A stretch of 64,000 bases of DNA from Motacilla alba alba (Eukaryota > Chordata > Aves > Passeriformes > Motacillidae). The number at the start of each line of letters is the position of its first letter. Position 1 is the first letter of the stretch. The notes below the pieces were generated by a model that saw only the letters and a list, made by a program, of their open reading frames with translations, was not told where the DNA came from and made no database searches. The position numbers were made by a program, and so were the translations under genes. Location of the stretch: positions 43,658,473-43,722,472 of the forward strand of contig NC_052046.1 in the NCBI RefSeq assembly GCF_015832195.1, given 5' to 3'. Below are positions 57,728-64,000 of the stretch, one piece after another.

Positions 57728-58378
57728 CTCTTTTTCTCGCCGCAGGCCAGGATGTCCTTTGTCCTTTTCTTAATCAAGTGAGTCCCAAAAGCTTCTCCGG
57801 TCTCAGGATAAAGCTATCAGATGGAAAACGGTCCAGCTCTCGATGTCTCGGGAATAATTCGTCGGTTTCTTGTCTCCTGCTAGACAGAGCTTGAGAACCG
57901 GGCTCGAAACACACAAAACCCAAAATACAAAAACCCGGTCCGGGAAGATATACGAGTTAAACAGTTCCTTACTGGTAATCCTTTGCATGTTAAGGGATTT
58001 CCCAGAAACAGACCACAGGTCTGAATGGATCACCATCTGATACGTCATCTCCTCTGGCTATCTGCAGCCAGGTGTGCCACTAATGGCTGACTCTTTACTT
58101 AGTTAAAATTTCTGAAATCCTCTGCCACTTCCCCTTCTTCACATGTGAATGTGGTCAGGCTATGTGTGGTATGTGTATGACAACAGATTTCCCAACCCCT
58201 GCAAGCCGTCTCCCTTAGTTTTTTGGGAACTTGCCTGGGCAAGTCTCCTGTGGTAGAAAAATAGACCCTTAATTTTTGATACCTACTCTTAACCTGTTCT
58301 ATTATTTTTCACATCTATAACTATATTACATTCATTATATCATTTTATTTTCTTATGAATTTTCACACATTCATAACA

Positions 58379-58382
58379 CTGT
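58379..58382. repeat. Target site duplication, right copy
   Basis: CTGT directly after the right LTR end, matching 57480-57483. Confidence 0.75.
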
Positions 58383-59438
58383 GTTCTCTGGTACATGAGA
58401 CTATACACTTAACAGCCTCCTGAATTATTTTGAGTGGGTTTAATTTTCCCAATGTGTTGGCATTTTCTGTGATTTGGCTGTAAGATATTTTAATGTCACC
58501 ACTTGATTTTCTTGTTAGTGATTCGGAGGGAGACTACCCTGGATGTGGCTAACTTTCCTTTTTCTTATGAAGCAAAACGGTATTTCAATTTTACTTACTA
58601 TATAGAGATTTTTTTTTATTCTTGCCCAACATAATGACTTTTTGCAAGGATTGATGAGGGAGGTATTTTTGCACTCAAGTCAGCTATGCAATACTGACTT
58701 CTTAATGGGTTTTTGCACATGTGTTTTAGGTAGAATGTGGACTCTGTGTTTTGCAGTAAGATTGTACTGATTAACTTCAGTATCTCCTAACCAAATTTAG
58801 CAGGCATTTTCCTCACCTGGCATTGCATAAATCAATAGCTAAAAGGATCTATCAGGATATACTTCCAAGTGGTGAGTGTTTTTGAAGCAAATGTCATATT
58901 CTAGGTAGGATCCTAGCCATGCCTCCAGTTTGTCACTCTTAAGGAATCAAGAACATATCCTGACATGGCTGATTGGATTGCCTTACTCCTGTGGTCCTCC
59001 TTCCCTCTGGAAGTCCAGAAAAGTAGCAGAAGTTTGTCAGTGATCCTGCAGGCTATGACTAACAATAAGGTGTGATTTCTTTGCTCTGAAAGTGGAGGAG
59101 GCAGATGCAAGCAACTAGTCAGTACAAAAATCAGAAGAGCATTCTTTCAGCATTTTGTGTTTTGGTTTTCATTTTAAAATGAAATAAGAAGAACCTAAGC
59201 TTATTGAGCTAGAAAGATGATTTTTATATTTTTAATTCAAATTTAATTTTAATTGAGTAACTAATAGAGGTTTTATCCATATATAAGGCAGAGCTGTCAT
59301 TATCAGCCACCACAGCCTCATACTTCTTGCATCTGGTACAGTGAAACCCTGTAAAGTTTGACTCTGCTACCAGCTCCATTGAACCATTTGGAGACACTGA
59401 GGACTTAGCTAGTTTCATCCTCTGGTTTTCTTTGACTC

Positions 59439-59461
59439 TTTTTTTTTTTTTTTTTTTTTTT
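59439..59461. repeat. T23 run
   Basis: Uninterrupted 23-base T run. Read on the - strand it is a poly(A) and could be the tail of a retrocopy covering the sequence to its right, or a simple microsatellite. Confidence 0.9.
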
Positions 59462-60120
59462 GTCTTCATTAAGATACTGGGATATAAAGTTCTTTTTTAA
59501 AATGCATCAGCTCATTGAATTAGGCAATGAATGAATGTTGATTGGAGGGCTCTAGGAAACTTGACAAATCATACCATCCCATGGGGCACTGAGACAGCAC
59601 CTGATAGTGTAGCCAAGGCATCTTTCCAGATAAATTGTCCTGGTGTCAGATGGTAGTCAGTGGATCAGTAGGAACTTGTGCTGACTGCTGTAATTGAAGC
59701 CCTCATCTCCTGGAGGATGGTGTTGCTGTCAGCTTCACTGTGATCCAGATTCTATCTTCACCTTTGGGCCTTGCCAAGGTAGTGCAGGACTACCCTGAAG
59801 CATATTTCTGCATTAGTTGGCTGTGGTGGCAAATCGGGAGTTTGCTCTGCTGCTGTTTGCTGTGCATGTAAAGTCGTTTGGAATATTGCAAATCCTTCAG
59901 TCTCCTTTGCATATGTGCCTTTTCCAGGCTGAAAACAAAGTCCATTTGTCAGATAAAAATTTCTTGCAGCTGTCTTGCTGCTATGGGCCTCAGAGACTGA
60001 TCCATACAACATGAAAAATACTGCTGGTAGAGGGAGTTGGGCAACCTTTCCTTTCTGGTGCTGACTTTATTCCTTGCTTTGCATTAGAGAGATCCTTCGC
60101 AATCAGATCGGTGATTTCAG
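59462..60120 (-). pseudogene. Possible processed pseudogene or retroposed transcript, unidentified
   Basis: On the - strand this stretch runs into an A23 run at its 3' end. It holds protein-like open pieces, for example EITDLIAKDLSNAKQGIKSA near 60110-60060 and LTNGLCFQPGKGTYAKETEG near 59960-59900, separated by stops and shifts. I cannot name a parent. Open sequence also continues on the far side of the A-run, which argues against a simple retrocopy. Confidence 0.25.
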
Positions 60121-62437
60121 AAAGAGGAACCAGTGGTTGTTTTAATTGTTACAAAAGCAGACATTTGTCAGCACTGAGAAGAACTGCTAACTACTGTAGC
60201 ATGGCATGAATTTAAGCACTACAAAAGCAAGTATTTCCACTTGGTTTAGATTACAGTATAGAGATATAGAGTAGTTTATTCTGGAAATAGAAATTGAATC
60301 CCTAATGATTATACACAACTTGAAGAGAAAAGAGCTAACGTAAAGTCCAGTTGTTACTGTTAGCATGCTCATGTTGTTACCCTGGTCATGAAAGTGGATG
60401 GATGGAATTTTAAGAGAAAATCCCTAGTGGTGTAGTATTTATGGAGTTATAAAATAGTTGTAATGAGACCATCAGACTTTTGACTTTTGATTTGGATTTG
60501 AATGTAAAATCAGCTGTATCGTTTAAGATATTGTAAAGCAGAGGTTATTGTTCACAGCCACAAAAAGTTAGCAAGCTGGAGAGTAAACTAATTTCCTGGA
60601 GGCATCAATGGTTTTGAAATTGATTTTAAAGCTTTTGTTTAGCAGTATCAGTAAAGTCTCAGAATAATTATATAAGGCCACAATTAAAAAAATTTATAAT
60701 CTGCTTTGTATTCTCTTTGTCTGTCTAAGATGCTGCAGGTGCAGTGACAGGTTATGCTCAGTGAATTTACCTCATATCTTGCATTTCTGTTTTCTTCTAT
60801 GTGTTGCTACCTCAACAGGTGGCTTTCAAATAGAGAAATTGGCAGACAACTATTTTTAGAACATGGTAAGAATTTTTAGTCAGGAAAGGACACTAACAGA
60901 TGAATTTTTACATCCTTGAAAGTTAATATAGTGTCTGAGTTTACAAGACCTCTCAAAAGTACTATTGACTCAAAGAGAAGCCTGAAGTGTCATTTCTGTG
61001 TATGTGCAAAATACACTTGAAGGACACTTGAAGTGCTACTAAATGTTAAGTTTGAGCTAAATAATAGCCAGATGAGACTAAATTAGTAGATTATATTCAT
61101 TTATACACAATAGAATAGGGTACATGCTTACGTAGCTTGAACTTTTTATTTTTTATAGAACAACTACAGTGATCTTCTTATTAGTCCTGAACTGTGTAAC
61201 TTTATGCACCAAGCAGTGCCAAGCAAGCTTAAAAGACAATGATTGCTCAAAATACACACCCTCAAGGTCTTTGAATGTGTTGAATGTGGTAATTTTTTTA
61301 TTCCATTTGATGTGTGTCTCTGTGTTTCTATTTGTTTTTCTATTATGGTTAGTATTCTGAGTGGATGAATGAGAAGGAAAAAAAGAGGGATATACAAGCT
61401 GCAGGACTTGTAGCATAAATACTTTTTTATCTATTTAACCTAGATTGTCCATCACAAGAAGCATTCTTAGAATCATTTTTGACCAGTGCAATACAGGGGA
61501 CAAGGAAGTGGGGAAACAGGCTCTAATTTCAGTTTGGTGAAGCCTATTTGCTCTTTGCAGTATGAAAACAAAAATGCCCATTTAATGCTGTGCCAGTGCT
61601 GTGTAGGGATATCTGTGTCACCTGGGGAAAGTAGCTGTGTCAGTAAAGCATTCCATTCCCGTTACACTGGAATGTGCACAGGAAAAAGGGTGCATCAGTG
61701 AGAACGGAGTACTGTGCCAACCTCTCCGATTCTCTTCCAAACTTAGATTCCCTTCCTCAGCCTTGTAGTGTGCTGTCTTGACTGCTCGGTGACTCTGACT
61801 CAGCTTACTTGAACAAGAACGTGTATCTTTTTCTGGCAATTCAAACCTGTATTTGCATGCAAGGAATAGAATTTGCCAGTGCACTGGGGCAGTGATGCTG
61901 AGCCTGATGCACAGGATGAGCTCTGATGAAATTTAAATGCCTTCAGTGGTGGTGAGAGCTCAAGATAGTGGATGTGATTGTCTTTTAGTGTGTAAACACA
62001 TGCAGAATTGGGTGGGCACCTTTCACTTTATTTTGCTTTAACAGTTGTACTCGGAGACAGCAGGAATGCCTGAGACTTGCTCATTGCTGTGTAAACTTAC
62101 TTTCCCTAGGTTTATTAGTTAAGAATGGTGCCCTGAAGAATTTTACTCGGAAGCGTGTGAAGTTTAATTACAGATAAACTTAGATATTGACAAAGGCTAT
62201 TTTGTTGCTTTTCCAATTATTGACCTGTAACCTTCCTGTTAATTTGAACAGTTGCTTGGCAAACGTATTTTCCCTGTGAATTTGCACAACTCTTAAGTAG
62301 AGGTGGCCTTACTAAACTGCTTTTCAAAAGACCTGTTCTGTTCTCTGTTTTGTTTTTTTGGTTTTTTGGTTGTTTTTTTTTTCAACAGTAATATGTTATC
62401 TGCTTTTTAACTTTCTTCTTTATTCTTTTATTTGCAG

Positions 62438-62955
62438 TGATGTGATTGCATGACCTGCAGCATTATTGTAACAGGGACTGTTCAGTGCATGACTTGCTTT
62501 TCTGTCCAGACTGCATAACCAAAACTTAACCAGTTCTACACTTAAGACTCATGGCCATCTGATTTCAAAGGGGGATCTACTTGCAGAGAAGCTTACCATC
62601 CTGGGGAGTGGCTTTCCCATTTCCCACTTCCACTTACTCTTTCTCTTCACAAAAAGTCTCCTATGAGGCTAGAAGAGAGGAAATCCTGTATTCACAACTC
62701 AACAGGAGACGTTCTGCAAAGTGACAGAGCAGTGTCAGCTCTCCATCTTACTTCCGCCTGTCCACTTTATTTAATTCTGATTAACAGTATTAACACACAG
62801 ACTTCCTGCAACATTTTCATATACCGAACTATAAAAATCTAGTCTTAACAAGTTCCTAAAAGGCCTTTTGGTTACTGTTAAAATTTCAAAGCACCCGCAC
62901 CCTTAAAGGATCCACTTTGAATCTTTAAACAAATAAAGTAAAGCAAAGGAGGTGT
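62438..62955 (+). other. Terminal-exon-like segment
   Basis: A strong pyrimidine tract and TTTATTTGCAG end at 62437. AATAAA follows at 62932 with a GT-rich stretch (GGAGGTGTTTTA) after it. It could be an alternative last exon, the spliced end of a 3' UTR, or simply the distal part of an unspliced UTR. Joined to HOOK3 exon 21 it would begin with a TGA stop. No protein is encoded. Confidence 0.3.
62932..62937 (+). terminator. HOOK3: AATAAA, likely distal polyadenylation signal
   Basis: Canonical hexamer followed at about 15-20 nt by GGAGGTGTTTTA. The best-supported candidate for the distal end of HOOK3 transcripts in this window. Confidence 0.5.
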
Positions 62956-64000
62956 TTTACCAGGAGAAATGACTAATGAATTGCTGCTTGGAGATCCCAT
63001 CTTCCTTAGAAAACCAAGCAAGTTTCATCTGATAATCTCCGAGCCAGGCAAACTACCGGGTGGTATTTTGTTCACAGGCACTGCCTGCTTCCTTAATATG
63101 TATATACACAGTAGTTTGTGGCTGTTGTATTTTTCTCTCTACATTTGAGCTGTGTTGTTGGTTTCTTCCAGAAACTTTTTTTTCCAATCTGTATACAATT
63201 GTTAAAACAATCTGAGGAAGGACCATGAATGGAGAGAAGTACGAAAGTCATCTACACTTTCAGTATTATGCAGACTGTCCTTGCCAGTTTATAATTTGGA
63301 TCGTTTATCTTTCACCTGTACTGGTTTTTTTCTTTCTTTTTTTCTTTCTCTTGTCACAGTCTTAGCTATTTAATTTCCAATTGCACTAGCTTGGCTGTTT
63401 CTTTGTATTTTGAAGTTTAGATATAAGATTTGCCGTATGTAGACAGTGTAACTCAAAATGCTTTGTACTGCCTATATTAATTTAAAAAGCTGCTTATTTA
63501 ATATTCCTAAATATCTGCACATTTGTACTACTGTATCTTTGTTTTGTATTGGACATCCAGTACTGGCAAGATTCAGAAGACAAGGGAGTGCTGTAGTGTT
63601 GTAAGTTAAGAGGTTTATTGTATAGGAGTTAGCACATAACAAACAGGGAAAGGGGCTTTCGAGCCATAGCATTTGCTGGAAAAACTGAGAAGTCTGAATG
63701 CTGCGCACCGTAAGAGGTTTGATTTAAATCCAGTTAAAGAGAAACCCAATTCTTGCTCACCTGGATCTTAATCCTGGCAGAAATATCAGTATAAACTGTG
63801 CTGCCTCCAGGAATAGTTTTTCTTATTTGGGCAGTAAAAGAACCTCCAGCCCTGTTTGCCGTGGGAGCACTCCCACGCTGAAGAAGCATTGTGTCCCCTT
63901 GTCTCTGCAGTCTCTTCTGGTCACACACACAGTGCCTGCCTCGTCCCTGGCCCATCAGGTGGGCTTTGACAGAGCCTCACCTCGGGCACAGAGACGCCCG
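62956..64000. other. Sequence downstream of HOOK3
   Basis: AT- and T-rich up to about 63600, with blocks such as TTTAAAAAGCTGCTTATTTA that have the texture of 3' UTR sequence. GC then rises towards the end of the window. In human the next gene downstream is FNTA on the same strand; no FNTA exon is visible here. Confidence 0.6.
63761..63904 (-). other. Exon-like segment, unidentified
   Basis: On the - strand an open stretch of exactly 48 codons lies between CTGCAG and the donor ATCCAG|GTGAGC. It reads through LLQRGSAPTANRAGGSFTAQ and PGGSTVYTDISARIKIQ. Both ends would be phase 0. The donor is strong; the acceptor lacks a good pyrimidine tract. I do not recognise the protein. Confidence 0.25.

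Larger units (their letters stand above)
57484..58378 (-). mobile_element. Solo LTR of an endogenous retrovirus, antisense to HOOK3
   Basis: 895 bp. Ends are TGTTATG at the left and CATAACA at the right, a perfect 7-bp terminal inverted repeat with the TG...CA retroviral ends, flanked by a 4-bp direct repeat CTGT. On the - strand it has a TATA box (TATAAG, 57727-57722) and an AATAAA signal (57568-57563). This implies a U3 of about 680 bp, an R of about 150 bp and a U5 of about 60 bp. It keeps CpG, suggesting a fairly young copy. No internal coding region or second LTR is present. A 4-bp duplication fits a class I (gamma-like) ERV, but the family was not identified. Confidence 0.82.
53228..62955 (+). 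other. HOOK3: Probable long HOOK3 3' UTR
   Basis: About 9.7 kb of mainly AT-rich sequence with no convincing + strand gene and no CR1, unlike the introns. Several AATAAA signals occur (53303, 54718, 56241, 62932); the last has a GT-rich stretch downstream. Mammalian HOOK3 mRNAs also have very long 3' UTRs as far as I recall. The region contains an antisense solo LTR and two odd patches listed separately. Whether transcripts reach 62955 cannot be told from sequence alone. Confidence 0.45.

Noticed and set aside
57803..58048. 81-codon minus-strand frame inside the LTR
   Set aside because: It lies in the U3 part of the solo LTR and has no protein family resemblance.
1..64000. CRISPR arrays, operons, tRNA or rRNA genes, prokaryotic systems
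   Set aside because: No direct-repeat/spacer structure, no tandem bacterial-type ORFs and no tRNA or rRNA sequence were seen; the window is vertebrate nuclear DNA.
62956..64000. First exon of FNTA, the next gene downstream of HOOK3 in human
   Set aside because: No CpG island, start codon or sequence resembling the farnesyltransferase alpha N-terminus is present up to position 64000.

Overview
The window is an AT-rich piece of a vertebrate nuclear genome, most likely from a bird. The evidence is a single intron-rich gene on the + strand, compact introns (105 bp to about 8 kb), and many fragments of CR1 LINEs with the octamer tail typical of sauropsids. No prokaryotic operon, CRISPR array, rRNA or tRNA gene was seen.

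From 1746 to 53227 the window holds exons 3-22 of HOOK3, the dynein activating adaptor. Exons 1-2, which encode the first 48 residues in the human protein, lie upstream of position 1. All 20 exons join in frame with GT-AG introns and encode 670 residues plus a stop. With the missing 48 this gives 718 residues, the length of human HOOK3, so the gene looks intact. Exons 3-6 complete the Hook domain, including the helix that contacts the dynein light intermediate chain (Gln147 and Ile154 are both present). Exons 7-17 encode the long coiled coil. Exons 18-22 encode the C-terminal cargo-binding part.

The introns carry CR1 remnants on both strands, densest at 35.7-41.6 kb, where a + strand CR1 is split by a younger - strand CR1. 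Intron 16 (41961-46975) holds the most interesting signal: a complete set of splice elements around a 6-nt candidate microexon at 46265-46270. It would add Ala-Ile between residues 540 and 541 in frame and resembles neural microexons. Intron 21 appears to hold an unidentified broken retrocopy on the - strand. Intron 11 has three adjacent perfect hairpins within about 105 bp.

After the stop codon (53225-53227) about 10.7 kb remain without another recognisable gene. The first ~9.7 kb is a plausible long 3' UTR ending near a polyadenylation signal at 62932. It is interrupted by a solo LTR in antisense orientation (57484-58378) with a clean 4-bp target duplication. The last kilobase has an exon-like stretch on the - strand that I could not identify. 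All gene recognition was done by eye and from memory of the Hook family; no search was run.
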